Assembly (NCBI RefSeq): GCF_900110255.1
Contig: NZ_FODD01000020.1
Span: 1 to 64,000 of the forward strand
Origin: Actinacidiphila rubida
GTDB taxonomy: Bacteria; Actinomycetota; Actinomycetes; Streptomycetales; Streptomycetaceae
Direction of reading: 5' to 3'
Length of the DNA: 64,000 nt
Shown in pieces: positions 9,472 to 17,489 of the stretch. How positions within the stretch are numbered: the first letter of the stretch is position 1; every line of letters starts with the position of its first letter. A model generated the notes under the pieces. The model worked only from the letters and a program-made list of their open reading frames with translations, ran no database searches and was not told where the DNA came from. Made by a program: the position numbers and the translations under genes.

Positions 9472-10737
9472 TCAGGCGAGTGCTACGTGGAGGCTCCGCG
9501 GTCGCCGGAAGACGACGCGGGGGGCCCATTGGGGTGTGCGGGCCAGGCTCAGGCGCGGGAAGCGGCGGAGTAGCCCGTGCAGCAGGGTCTGCGCCTCGAG
9601 GCGGGCCAGCGGCGCCCCCAGGCAGTAGTGGATGCCGCTGCTGAACGCCAGGTGGCCCTGGTTCGGGCGATGGATGTTGAAGGAGTCGGCGTCCTGGTGC
9701 CGGGACTGGTCGCGGCCCGCGGCCGCGACCATGAGGTGCACGGTCTCGTCCGTGCGGATGTCGACGCCGGCGAGGGAGGTGTCGGTACGGGCCACACGCG
9801 TGACGACATGCGTCGGAGGGTCGTACCGCAGGGCCTCCTCGACGGCACCCGGCACGCCCTCGGGATGCCGGGTCAGGTACCGCCACTGCCACTCGTGGCC
9901 GAGCAGGGTGAGGACGGCCTGCGACAGCATGGTCGCGGTCGTCTCCAGGGCCGCGAGCAGGACGAACAGCGCCAGGTGGTAGACCTCCTCGTCCGCCGCC
10001 TGCTGGTCGTCCTCGATCTCGTCCCAGGCCGTGATCCACCGGGAGACCGGATCGTCACCCCGGTCGCGGCGCCGCTCGGCCACCAACGTGAGGAAGTAGA
10101 GGCGCAGTTGCGCGACGGCCCGGTCGGACAGGGCCAACTGGCTCGCCGACGGCAGGAGTTCCTGCGTGTAGACCATGTCCCTGGTCAGATCCCGCAGGAG
10201 TGGGAGGTCCGCCTGCGGGAGGTTCAGCCAGTGGCCGATCGTCGCCACCGGCAACTCCTCGCTGACGACGGAGTGGAGGTCCGCCACTCCGCCGCCCATG
10301 CTGTGCAACTGCTCCTCCAGACGGTCGAGGAGCTTCCTGGTGATGACCGTGACCGGGGCCTGGAGCTCGTCGATCGTGGACCGGTCGAACATGCCGCCGG
10401 CCGAGCGCCGGACGCGCGCGTGGGCGAGGCCGTTGAGTGCCGGCAGCGTCCGGCTCATCTCCGTCGAGGAGGGAGAGGACCAGCGGGTGGACTCCGGCTG
10501 CCGCCTGCGCCATGCCGAATCCGGTTCCAGCCAGTCCTCCCTCGCCCGCAGGACGTAGTCGCACAGGTCGTACGAGGTGACGACGTGTCCGCCCCAGGGG
10601 GCTGCCACGACCTCCCCCATCGCTCGCAATTCTCCGTAGATCCGGAAGGGGTCCGCCTGGCCTGCCGCTGTCCGCAGACGAGAGAACAGCGGCGCAGCTC
10701 GACGCTGATCGACGGGCGGAGATATCGCGGGCTCCAC
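9472..10737 (-). CDS. Cytochrome P450 (canonical; CYP154-like position in conservon)
   Basis: A 421-residue bacterial class I P450. The I-helix has AALETTATM (acidic-Thr pair for O2 activation), the K-helix ExxR motif is intact as EALR in VEEALRYDPP, and the Cys-ligand loop reads FSSGIHYCLGAPLARLEA. It needs ferredoxin and ferredoxin reductase supplied elsewhere. I start at GTG 10737 because AGGAGG lies 6 nt upstream; a GTG at 10758 would place that Shine-Dalgarno inside the coding sequence. In Streptomyces conservons a CYP154-type enzyme commonly sits beside a CYP157-type enzyme, and this gene fits the CYP154 place. It is separated from the upstream P450 by a tandem-repeat spacer. Confidence 0.9.
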   Translation of the reverse strand: MEPAISPPVDQRRAAPLFSRLRTAAGQADPFRIYGELRAMGEVVAAPWGGHVVTSYDLCDYVLRAREDWLEPDSAWRRRQPESTRWSSPSSTEMSRTLPALNGLAHARVRRSAGGMFDRSTIDELQAPVTVITRKLLDRLEEQLHSMGGGVADLHSVVSEELPVATIGHWLNLPQADLPLLRDLTRDMVYTQELLPSASQLALSDRAVAQLRLYFLTLVAERRRDRGDDPVSRWITAWDEIEDDQQAADEEVYHLALFVLLAALETTATMLSQAVLTLLGHEWQWRYLTRHPEGVPGAVEEALRYDPPTHVVTRVARTDTSLAGVDIRTDETVHLMVAAAGRDQSRHQDADSFNIHRPNQGHLAFSSGIHYCLGAPLARLEAQTLLHGLLRRFPRLSLARTPQWAPRVVFRRPRSLHVALA

Positions 10738-10836
10738 AATGCCTCCTTGAGGGCTCACAGCACGCTACCGGCCGCTATGCCTACCCAGGCGGTTGAACTG
10801 TCACTCAGTCAGAACTAGCCATCGTCAGTTGCCTCG

Positions 10837-10986
10837 GTCACACGTCTCCGTCACTCGCCCGCGCCACACGCCTCTGCCACTCGCCGCCGTCACGCGCGAC
10901 TGTCATGAGCCGTTTGTCATGGGCCGTTTGTCATGCACCGTTTGTCACGTGCCGGTGTTCATGCGCCGGTTGTCACTCGCCGTTGA
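10837..10986. repeat. Eleven-unit 13-15 bp tandem repeat between two P450 genes
   Basis: Successive units start at 10837, 10850, 10863, 10876, 10889, 10902, 10916, 10930, 10944, 10957 and 10972. The first five are exactly 13 nt and later ones 13-15 nt. The consensus is near GTCAYGCGCCGTT, for example GTCATGGGCCGTTT and GTCATGCACCGTTT. The last unit overlaps the stop codon of the upstream P450 (minus strand, 10973-10975). The array fills most of the spacer between the two P450 genes of the operon. Its role is unknown; I see no gene in it. Confidence 0.85.
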
Positions 10987-12352
10987 TCCATTCGACGAGC
11001 CGGCTGAACATTCCCTTGCGGCGCCGCGGGGCCTCCTGGGCGGACGGGGACGCCGCCGACGGCGCGGACGGCACAGGGGCGGCCGCCTCCACCGCCGGAG
11101 CCGCGGCCGGTACGGCACCGGCCGTGCCGTCGGCGCGCCGCGGGAGCGGGGCCGGCTTGGTGAACCGCACCGGCAGCGTCACCAGCGAACGGGTCCACGG
11201 CTCCTGGTTCCACGCCAACGCGGAGAACTCGCACCGCAGTTCGACGTCGGGCAGCCGGTTCAGCAGCGTCTCGACCGCCTTCACCGCGATGACCCAGGCC
11301 GGGTCCTTGGCGGGGCAGGCGTGCGGGCCCGCGCCGAAGGCCAGGTGCGCCTGGCCGTTGAAGTCCCGGCGCTCGTTCGGGTCGGTGTTGGCCGCGGCGA
11401 AGCTGATCAGGACGGGGTCGTTGGCGCGCAGGACGCGGTCCCCCACCTTGACGTCCATCACCGGGTAGTGACCCGCGTAGTTCGCGATCGGGGCGTAGTT
11501 CCAGAGCACTTCGCTGACGGCGTCCTCCACCGACAGGCGGCCCATGGCGTACTTGTCGTCGCCCAGCATCAGCGCGATGCACGTGCTGATCGCGGCCGCC
11601 AGCGGAGCCGTGCCGCCGGACAGCATGGTGACGAGCTGGTGCATCGCCTCCTCGTCCGTGAGGCCCGCCTGATGGGTCAGCAGGTGCGAGGTGACGTCCT
11701 CACCGGGGTGGCGGCGCTTGAGGGCGATGAGTTCGAGCAGCGAGCCGCCCAGCAACTGGTCGGCCCCCGGAGTGCCGGTGAAGATGCCGGTGATGCCCGT
11801 GATGATCCGGTCGCCGAGCTCCGGAGGGCAGCCGAAGAGGGTGCCGAACACCAGCAGCGGCAGCGGGCCCGCGTACTCCTGCACCAGTTCCGCGTGCCCG
11901 ACGGGGCTGCTGAACTGGCTGATCAGGTATTCGGCGGCCTGCTGGGTCTGCCGTGCGAGCAACTGGACGTCGATGGCCTCCAGGCTGCCGGTCACGGCCG
12001 CGCGCAGGCGCGCGTGCGCGGCGCCGTCGGCGAACAGCGCGTTGGGCCGCCATCCCATCATCGGCAGCGCCGGGCTGTCGGCGGGTATCCGGCCCTCCTG
12101 CAGGGCCGCCCAGTTGCGGGAGTCCCGGGGGAAGGTCGCGGAGTCCTTGAGGATGGCGAGCGCCACCTGGTAGTTCGTCACCAGGGTGGCCTCGACGCCC
12201 TCGGCGATGTCCACCGGGGCCGTCGGACCGAACGTCCGCAGGTAGTTGTAGTGGGCTTCGGGGTCGGCTCCGAAAGCCTGGCCGTAGAGCTTGACGTTCT
12301 CCTGAGCGGGACCACCGGGCGGCGGGCCGCCGATGTCGGCGTGATGTTCCAT
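10973..12352 (-). CDS. CYP157-like cytochrome P450 lacking the ExxR arginine
   Basis: A 459-residue P450-like protein. The heme-ligand loop is FGAGPHACPAKDPAW with the Cys in place, but the K-helix motif that is normally ExxR reads EVLW in SEVLWNYAPI, so the Arg is replaced by Trp. CYP157 proteins of Streptomyces are the known exceptions to the ExxR rule, with EQSLW-type sequences, and they lie in conservons beside a CYP154; this gene matches in sequence and context. The I-helix LSGGTAPLAAAI also lacks the usual acid-Thr pair. A Pro/Ala-rich tail of about 85 residues ends in KGMFSRLVEWINGE. ATG 12352 is 7 nt after the cvnD stop. It may be a structural or regulatory P450, or a low-activity enzyme. 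Confidence 0.85.
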   Translation of the reverse strand: MEHHADIGGPPPGGPAQENVKLYGQAFGADPEAHYNYLRTFGPTAPVDIAEGVEATLVTNYQVALAILKDSATFPRDSRNWAALQEGRIPADSPALPMMGWRPNALFADGAAHARLRAAVTGSLEAIDVQLLARQTQQAAEYLISQFSSPVGHAELVQEYAGPLPLLVFGTLFGCPPELGDRIITGITGIFTGTPGADQLLGGSLLELIALKRRHPGEDVTSHLLTHQAGLTDEEAMHQLVTMLSGGTAPLAAAISTCIALMLGDDKYAMGRLSVEDAVSEVLWNYAPIANYAGHYPVMDVKVGDRVLRANDPVLISFAAANTDPNERRDFNGQAHLAFGAGPHACPAKDPAWVIAVKAVETLLNRLPDVELRCEFSALAWNQEPWTRSLVTLPVRFTKPAPLPRRADGTAGAVPAAAPAVEAAAPVPSAPSAASPSAQEAPRRRKGMFSRLVEWINGE

Positions 12353-12359
12353 GGGGTTC

Positions 12360-12923
12360 CTAGTCCAGGGACAGAAGGTGGTTGACAAGAGTGATGAGCG
12401 CTTTGCCCGATGAGGCACGATCACGGACGTCGCAGCCGACGACCGGCGTCTCGGGGGAGACGCTCAGAGCCTCACGGACCTCGTCGAGAGGATAGGTCCG
12501 CTGCTCGTCGAAGTGGTTCACGCCGATCACGTAGGCCAGCCCGAACTGCTCGACGAGGTCGAGCACGGCGAAGGACTGCTTCAGCCGCTCGGGTCGCGGA
12601 TCGACCAGGACCAGTGCACCCAGAGCACCGCGTGTCAGGTCCTCCCACAGCTCCTTGAACCGCTCCTGGCCGGGCGTGCCGAACATGTACAGAACCAGGT
12701 CGTCGTACAGCGTGAGGCGGCCGAAGTCCAGGGCGACGGTGGTGGTCGACTTCTCCGGGGTCGCGGACAGGTCGTCGGTGCGCGCGCTGAGACTGGTGAT
12801 CGTCTCCTCGGTCGTCAGCGGCTCGATCTCCGAGATGCTGGAGATGAACGTGGTCTTGCCGACCCCGAAGGGGCCCACCACGAGCACCTTCACCCATGTG
12901 GGCTCAGTTGCGTCCACTGGCAC
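12360..12923 (-). CDS. cvnD: Conservon GTP-binding protein CvnD
   Basis: A 187-residue small Ras/MglA-like GTPase. The P-loop is GPFGVGKT (residues 17-24), the switch II/G3 motif FGTPGQER is near 82, and the G4 position reads VNHFD, the conservon form of NKxD. In conservons the GTPase works with CvnA, CvnB and CvnC in a membrane-associated signalling complex likened to eukaryotic G-protein coupling. Translation starts at GTG 12923, 6 nt after the cvnC stop. Everything from cvnA to the enoyl-CoA hydratase gene is co-directional, so the GTPase and the P450s are probably on one message. Confidence 0.95.
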   Translation of the reverse strand: MPVDATEPTWVKVLVVGPFGVGKTTFISSISEIEPLTTEETITSLSARTDDLSATPEKSTTTVALDFGRLTLYDDLVLYMFGTPGQERFKELWEDLTRGALGALVLVDPRPERLKQSFAVLDLVEQFGLAYVIGVNHFDEQRTYPLDEVREALSVSPETPVVGCDVRDRASSGKALITLVNHLLSLD

Positions 12924-12929
12924 GTCTGA

Positions 12930-13307
12930 TCACGCTCCGAGCTGTTCTTGGAGACCGGCACGAATCCGGGCGAGCAGTGCCCTGTCCGCCTGGGTGGCCT
13001 TGGGGATGGGGGGCCGTGCGACGATCAGTTCCTCGTCGCACAACTGGGTGAGCAGGGCCCTGCCCACCCCCAGCGGAACCTGGATCCGGGCGGCGACCTC
13101 GTAGACCGGCAGGTGGCGTCCCGAGCTCAGCAGGTCCCGGATCAGGGCCGCTTCGGGGAGGATGATCCTCGCCTCCAGGCCCTTCGCGGTCACTGCGACG
13201 AGCGAGTCACGGCTGAGCTCGTTCTCGGTGGGAAGCGACGCGCCCCCGGTGAGCACGAAGGCCGGTACTAATGAGTTCGTCAGTTCCAGCTCGCTGTCCG
13301 GGTCCAT
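12930..13307 (-). CDS. cvnC: Conservon DUF742 protein CvnC
   Basis: A 125-residue DUF742 protein with a predicted winged-helix fold. The pattern LPVYEVAARIQVPLGVGRALLTQLCDEELIVARPP is split here as helix, turn and recognition helix over residues 68-102. The true start is ATG 13307 after GAGGAACGCCTG; a much longer open frame upstream is the shadow of cvnB. Start and stop overlap as TGATG with cvnB, which implies translational coupling. In characterised conservons this protein links the kinase/roadblock pair to the GTPase; its biochemical role is unknown. Confidence 0.93.
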   Translation of the reverse strand: MDPDSELELTNSLVPAFVLTGGASLPTENELSRDSLVAVTAKGLEARIILPEAALIRDLLSSGRHLPVYEVAARIQVPLGVGRALLTQLCDEELIVARPPIPKATQADRALLARIRAGLQEQLGA

Positions 13308-14149
13308 CAGGCGTTCCTCGCCATCTGCGCGGCCGGCCGCAGGCTGCTCAGCACGAGGTCCTGCATCCGGCCCGCGAGCTCTCCGATGTCGCCGTCCGGC
13401 TCCGCCATCGCGGCCAGGGACCCGCCGTCCTGTGTGGAGATGCTCACCAGCCAGCCGTGGCTGAACTCGACCACGGTCTGCCGCAGTTGAGGGCTCCCGT
13501 GCAGGCCCGCGAAGGGTCCCGTGGACTTGCTCAGGCCCTGCAGCCCGTGCATGGCCGCCGCGAAGAGGTCGGCGATGTCCGCACTCATGCCCTCCGAGGC
13601 GCCGCCCGGCATGCCGTCCGGCTGGACGAGGATGGCCCGGGTCGCCTTGGGGACGGAGGCGAGCATGTCGTTCAGGATCGGCACCACCCGCGCGGGGCGC
13701 GGCGGTTGACCACTCGCCGGGCCCGACGCAGCGCTTCGCCGAGGCGATGCCTCGGTGCGCGCGGGGGCCGTCAGCTCCCTGCCCAGACGCGTGACGAGCT
13801 GCTGCATGTTGAAGCTGATCTGCTGCATGTCGACGTCCGGCCCGGCCGCGGCCGCGAGGTACGACCCCTTGCCGGCCGCCACGACGAACACCAGCCCGTG
13901 ATCGAACTCGATCAGGGTCTGCTTCCACTCATGCGTCGTCTGGGGCCCCACGATCAGTCCGGTGGCCCGGCTCAGCGACTGGAGTCCCGCGACCGTGGCC
14001 GCGATCGCCTTGAGCGGACGCTCGTCCAGGCCGTGGCTGGCGCCCTGTGCCACGCCGTCGGCCGACAGCAGCACCAGGTGCCGTGCGTGCGGCGTGTCGT
14101 CCACGACGCCCTGGAGCATCCAGGAGTACTTGTCCTTGTCGCCGATCAA
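13307..14149 (-). CDS. cvnB: Conservon roadblock/LC7 protein CvnB with two roadblock domains
   Basis: A 280-residue protein containing two roadblock/LC7 domains in tandem. Domain 1 (about 6-115) has WMLQGVVDDTPHARHLVLLSADG and the strand FDHGLVFVVAAGKGSYLAAAA. Domain 2 (about 155-270) repeats the layout with ILNDMLASVPKATRAILVQPDG and FSHGWLVSISTQDGGSLAAMA. A Pro/Ala/Arg linker joins them. CvnB proteins are usually a single domain of roughly 130-150 residues, so this is a duplication/fusion. Roadblock proteins are GTPase-activating or GTPase-scaffolding dimers, so the fusion may be a built-in heterodimer for CvnD. The start is TTG 14149, which overlaps the cvnA stop as TTGA. Confidence 0.9.
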   Translation of the reverse strand: MIGDKDKYSWMLQGVVDDTPHARHLVLLSADGVAQGASHGLDERPLKAIAATVAGLQSLSRATGLIVGPQTTHEWKQTLIEFDHGLVFVVAAGKGSYLAAAAGPDVDMQQISFNMQQLVTRLGRELTAPARTEASPRRSAASGPASGQPPRPARVVPILNDMLASVPKATRAILVQPDGMPGGASEGMSADIADLFAAAMHGLQGLSKSTGPFAGLHGSPQLRQTVVEFSHGWLVSISTQDGGSLAAMAEPDGDIGELAGRMQDLVLSSLRPAAQMARNA

Positions 14150-15330
14150 TGGGTCTCGTCTCCCTCGGTGGAGACCGACAGCACACGGCCCTCACGAGTA
14201 CCCTGCTGCAGCCCGCTGAGCCGGCGCGCGAGGGTCTGACGATCGTTCGGTGCCTGTGCCGCCGGTGGTGCGGACGACTCGTCGAGGCCGGTCTCCAGGG
14301 TCCTGACGGCCCGTCGGGGCAGGCCGTGGGCCGTGGCGGCCTGGATGTGAACAGCTCCCTGGTCCTGCCCCTGGTCCTGCCCGGGCCCCTGGGTCGTCTG
14401 CGGCATCTGCGGTTCGATGGGCTCCTCCGTCAAGAGCTCGTTGGGCAGCAGGACAACCGCCCGAACGCCGCCGTACGCCGACCGGCCCAAGACATCGACC
14501 TGGAAGCCGAACTGGCTGGCGAGCATGCCCATGACTGCGAAGCCAATGCGCGGGGGATTGCCGAGTTGGGAAATCGTCGGAACGAATTCACCACTGAGCA
14601 GTGCGGCGGCCCGCCGCTTCTCCTCCTCGTTCATTCCGATACCCGCGTCGTCGATGACGACGCACAGGCCGTTGTGCACGTTCATGAATTGAACGGTCAC
14701 GTCCGTATGCGGAGGAGAATAGTCGGTGGCGTTGTGGAGAATTTCTGCGATCGCGAGGGAGACGGCCGGAATCACTGGCGCCCGCAGCGCGAAAGGACTC
14801 TGGTCCATAATCTTGACGCGGCCGTACTGGCGAAGTGTGGACAACGCGCTTCTGACCACGTCGTAAACACTTGCCGCCTGGCGCCTGCGGCCGAGGGACC
14901 CGCCGCAGGCCACCGAGATGGTCTGCAGGCGCCGCAGCGTCTGGGTGATCGCGTGGTTGACGTTGAGCAGGTCCGGAAGCACCGGATGCCCGCCGTACTT
15001 CTGCTGGATGCCCTCCAGCTCGGTCTGGCTCCGGACGGCGAGACTCTGCAGCGTCGCCGCCCACGCCTTCATGATCGCCATCGTCCGTGACTCGGCGTCA
15101 GCGGAGGCCTGGGCCATCGCCAACTCCCGGTCCTGCAGCATCCGCTGGCGTTCCTGCTCCTGCCGGGCGTTCTCCTCGGCGAGGCTCCCGTAGTCCGCCT
15201 GCGCCTTGCGCAACTGCTGGGCCTGGCCCGCGATCACTCTGGCCCGGTTGCGCCCCTGTATCCATATCACGACGGCTGCGGCCAGAAACACGACAGCCAA
15301 GGTGCCCAGAAACACGTTTGCGCTACTCAT
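14146..15330 (-). CDS. cvnA: Conservon sensor histidine-kinase-like protein CvnA
   Basis: A 394-residue membrane-anchored kinase-like protein. One transmembrane helix (about residues 4-24, VFLGTLAVVFLAAAVVIWI) is followed by a coiled-coil (QAQQLRKAQ to ELAMAQA). The GHKL ATPase core has the N-box EILHNATDYSPP near 200, the G1 box DDAGIGM near 225 and G2-like GFAVMGMLA near 265. No typical phospho-acceptor H-box is evident. The C-terminal tail is Gln/Gly-rich. I choose ATG 15330, preceded by AGGAAAG; ATG 15348 is possible. It is the first gene of the conservon. Confidence 0.93.
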   Translation of the reverse strand: MSSANVFLGTLAVVFLAAAVVIWIQGRNRARVIAGQAQQLRKAQADYGSLAEENARQEQERQRMLQDRELAMAQASADAESRTMAIMKAWAATLQSLAVRSQTELEGIQQKYGGHPVLPDLLNVNHAITQTLRRLQTISVACGGSLGRRRQAASVYDVVRSALSTLRQYGRVKIMDQSPFALRAPVIPAVSLAIAEILHNATDYSPPHTDVTVQFMNVHNGLCVVIDDAGIGMNEEEKRRAAALLSGEFVPTISQLGNPPRIGFAVMGMLASQFGFQVDVLGRSAYGGVRAVVLLPNELLTEEPIEPQMPQTTQGPGQDQGQDQGAVHIQAATAHGLPRRAVRTLETGLDESSAPPAAQAPNDRQTLARRLSGLQQGTREGRVLSVSTEGDETH

Positions 15331-15489
15331 GGAACTCTTTCCTGGCATAAAGCCTGCTGCAGCCGTAGGTAGTGCATCCTTGCGGGTAAGCCGATCAAAC
15401 GCGATGTGTGTCTGACCGCAGTGGCCCAGGCCGGCGACGTCTCCCGACTGGGCGCCAGTTCGAAGTAGATCATGATCACAGGTTTGAAG

Positions 15490-15518
15490 ATGCTACCACT
15501 GGCATAGTCAGCTTTCAC
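15490..15518 (-). promoter_or_regulatory. Candidate promoter of the conservon operon
   Basis: On the minus strand GTGAAA (plus 15513-15518) and TAGCAT (plus 15490-15495) are 17 nt apart and point towards cvnA, leaving a leader of about 150 nt. A perfect 10-bp palindrome GATCATGATC lies in that leader at 15468-15477 and could be an operator or mRNA element. The match to the -35 consensus is only partial. Confidence 0.4.
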
Positions 15519-16091
15519 CCGGCGTGAGATGCCCCAAAAATAACCTTTGGCGGGTATTTCACGGTCTTCGCGAAATTGTCGCTGATCGCTCCGCGGGAGC
15601 CCTTCCTCCGTACGCGTCCGGGGCAACATTGCCCTGACTGCGGAGGCGGCTTTCGGAAATCCGGTGCGCTGATCCGGGCGGTTCCGGACAGAACCCGTGG
15701 CCTGCCGCCGCCTTCCCGCGCGCCCTTTGCGGGCACGCGTCGGCCGGAAGGCGGCCTGGTATCCGGAAATTCACCCGAACGAGTGCGGTGACGGCGCGCG
15801 TGCACCGTGTGTGTCCGGGAGCTGGAAGCTACCCCTTCGGGCCGTCCAAGACGGCCCGACACGGCGGTAGTGGGGAAAATCCAGAACATCCCCGCTGCGC
15901 GCGAGGTCAACCACGCAGGTCAGCGCTGGTCGCCGCCCGCGACGGCGATCTGGTGAAACGCGCCCCGTGGCTGCCGCGAGGCCCGGCCCAGGCGTGGGCG
16001 CGCGACCTCGTCGGGCCACTGGTCACCGTCCCCGCGGGCAGGCGCGACGCAGACGAACGCGCCTGCCCGCTCTCGACGGTGCCGCTCGGCG
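15519..16091. other. Intergenic region, no gene seen
   Basis: Between cvnA and the glycoside hydrolase about 760 nt carry no credible gene. The part nearest cvnA is unusually A/T-rich for this genome. The rest is GC-rich, and its open frames read as low-complexity Arg/Pro/Ser sequence without recognisable domains. I see no repeats or RNA genes here. Confidence 0.6.
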
Positions 16092-17375
16092 TCAGGCGAC
16101 CTCCTCCGGCCGCACCACCTCGGTGATCCCGCGGGCCGCGAGGTGCGCGGCGTCCCCGGCTCGTGAGGCCAGGACCGTCGTGGGCCGCGCGCCGTCCGCG
16201 GTGAGCCGGGCGAACGCCTCGAAGACCGCGCCGCCGGGTGCGCACGTCGAACGGTCCGCCACTTCCGGGGCGTCGCCGGGCGCCGCGTCGCCGTCCCAGC
16301 GCGCCGGAACGTCCACCACCAGGGCGGTGGTGCGCACCGGCGGCGCGTACGTGCGGCCACGCCGGTCGGCCACGATGCGGCGGATCGCCTCGCCGGCCGG
16401 CTTCACCTGCCGGTCGTTGGTCAACAGGCCCAGCGAGTACTCCAGTTCGGGGAAGTCCGCGAGGGAGCGGGAGACGTCGTGCGAGCACCACCACGTCACG
16501 CCCCACACGTCCGAACAGTCCAGCGCGTTCGCGACGGTCGCCTCGGTGAAGGCGGCCGCGTGCTCCGCGGGGACGAGCGGCGCGGGCGCGCCGACCTCCT
16601 GCAGCCACACCGGGCGGTGCGGGTCGTCCGCCCACGCCTTGGACAGCTCGATCATGTACGCCGCGTGGTGCTCGGTCGCCGTGCCGGTGCGGCCGTGCCG
16701 CTGCGCCGTCCCGTTGAACACCCAGCTGTGCACGGCCGTCACCGCGCCGATCGTCGCCGAGTGCTCGGGCGTGAAGGCGTGGCCGTCCTGGTACCAGGCC
16801 GCGTCGTACTCCGCGTGCAGGTGCAGCCGCCCCGGGGCGCCCTCCTCGCACGCGGCCAGCAGCCGCCGCAGCCACGCGCCGGCCTGCGCCGGGCCGATCC
16901 GGTCCGGGTCCGGGTGCGGCGGGCCCGAGAACTGGTTGATCTCGTTGCCGATGGTCATGCCGAGGAAGTTGGGCCGGTCGGCGAGGGCCGCGGCCAGCGT
17001 GCGCAGGTACTCCTCCTGGCCCGCCACGACGTCGGGGTCGGTGAAGATGTTCCGCCGGTGCCAGGTGCCGGTCCACGCGGGCAGGAAGTCGAAGCTCGAC
17101 AGGTGTCCCTGCAGTCCGTCGACGTTGACGTCGAGACCGCGTTCGGCCGCGGCGTCGGCCAGTGCGACGAGCTGTTCCACGGCCCGCGGCCGGATCAGCG
17201 TCCGGTTCGGCTGGAACAGCGGCCACAGCGGGAACACCCGCACATGGTCCAGCCCGAGCGCGGCGATCGAGTCCAGATCCGCGCGGACGGCGTCGATGTC
17301 GAAGTCCAGCCAGTGGTGGAACCACCCCTGGCTGGGCGTGTAGTTCGCGCCGAAGCGCACCCCAGTCGAGCTCAT
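16092..17375 (-). CDS. Glycoside hydrolase with TIM-barrel (cellulase/mannanase-like, GH5-type)
   Basis: A 427-residue (beta/alpha)8 glycosidase-like protein. The barrel begins at GVRFGANYTPSQGWFHHW. The likely acid/base is the Glu of MTIGNEINQFSG (about residue 167), the NE pair of clan GH-A, and the likely nucleophile is the Glu of WLQEVGAP (about 255). DHVRVFPLW and VNVDGLQGHL are typical early strands. The C-terminal 90 residues form a separate small domain. There is no signal peptide, so it is probably cytoplasmic, perhaps acting on imported oligosaccharides. It stands alone, 114 nt from the ornithine-cyclodeaminase-like gene. The family assignment within clan A is tentative. Confidence 0.75.
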   Translation of the reverse strand: MSSTGVRFGANYTPSQGWFHHWLDFDIDAVRADLDSIAALGLDHVRVFPLWPLFQPNRTLIRPRAVEQLVALADAAAERGLDVNVDGLQGHLSSFDFLPAWTGTWHRRNIFTDPDVVAGQEEYLRTLAAALADRPNFLGMTIGNEINQFSGPPHPDPDRIGPAQAGAWLRRLLAACEEGAPGRLHLHAEYDAAWYQDGHAFTPEHSATIGAVTAVHSWVFNGTAQRHGRTGTATEHHAAYMIELSKAWADDPHRPVWLQEVGAPAPLVPAEHAAAFTEATVANALDCSDVWGVTWWCSHDVSRSLADFPELEYSLGLLTNDRQVKPAGEAIRRIVADRRGRTYAPPVRTTALVVDVPARWDGDAAPGDAPEVADRSTCAPGGAVFEAFARLTADGARPTTVLASRAGDAAHLAARGITEVVRPEEVA

Positions 17376-17489
17376 GCCCCCAGCATGACCTGCCCCGATT
17401 CCGCGCGGAGCGCCGGGGGTGGCGGGAGCGGCGGGCGGCGCCCCGCCGCTCGGGACGGCCGCCGGGGACGGCCCGCCGGGGTGGTCGCC

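Noticed and set aside
10837-10986. CRISPR array
   Set aside because: Units are contiguous without spacers and vary internally; no cas genes are nearby. The same applies to the other tandem arrays in the window.
15515-15910. 131-codon minus-strand frame upstream of cvnA
   Set aside because: No recognisable domain, no RBS, and composition typical of non-coding sequence.
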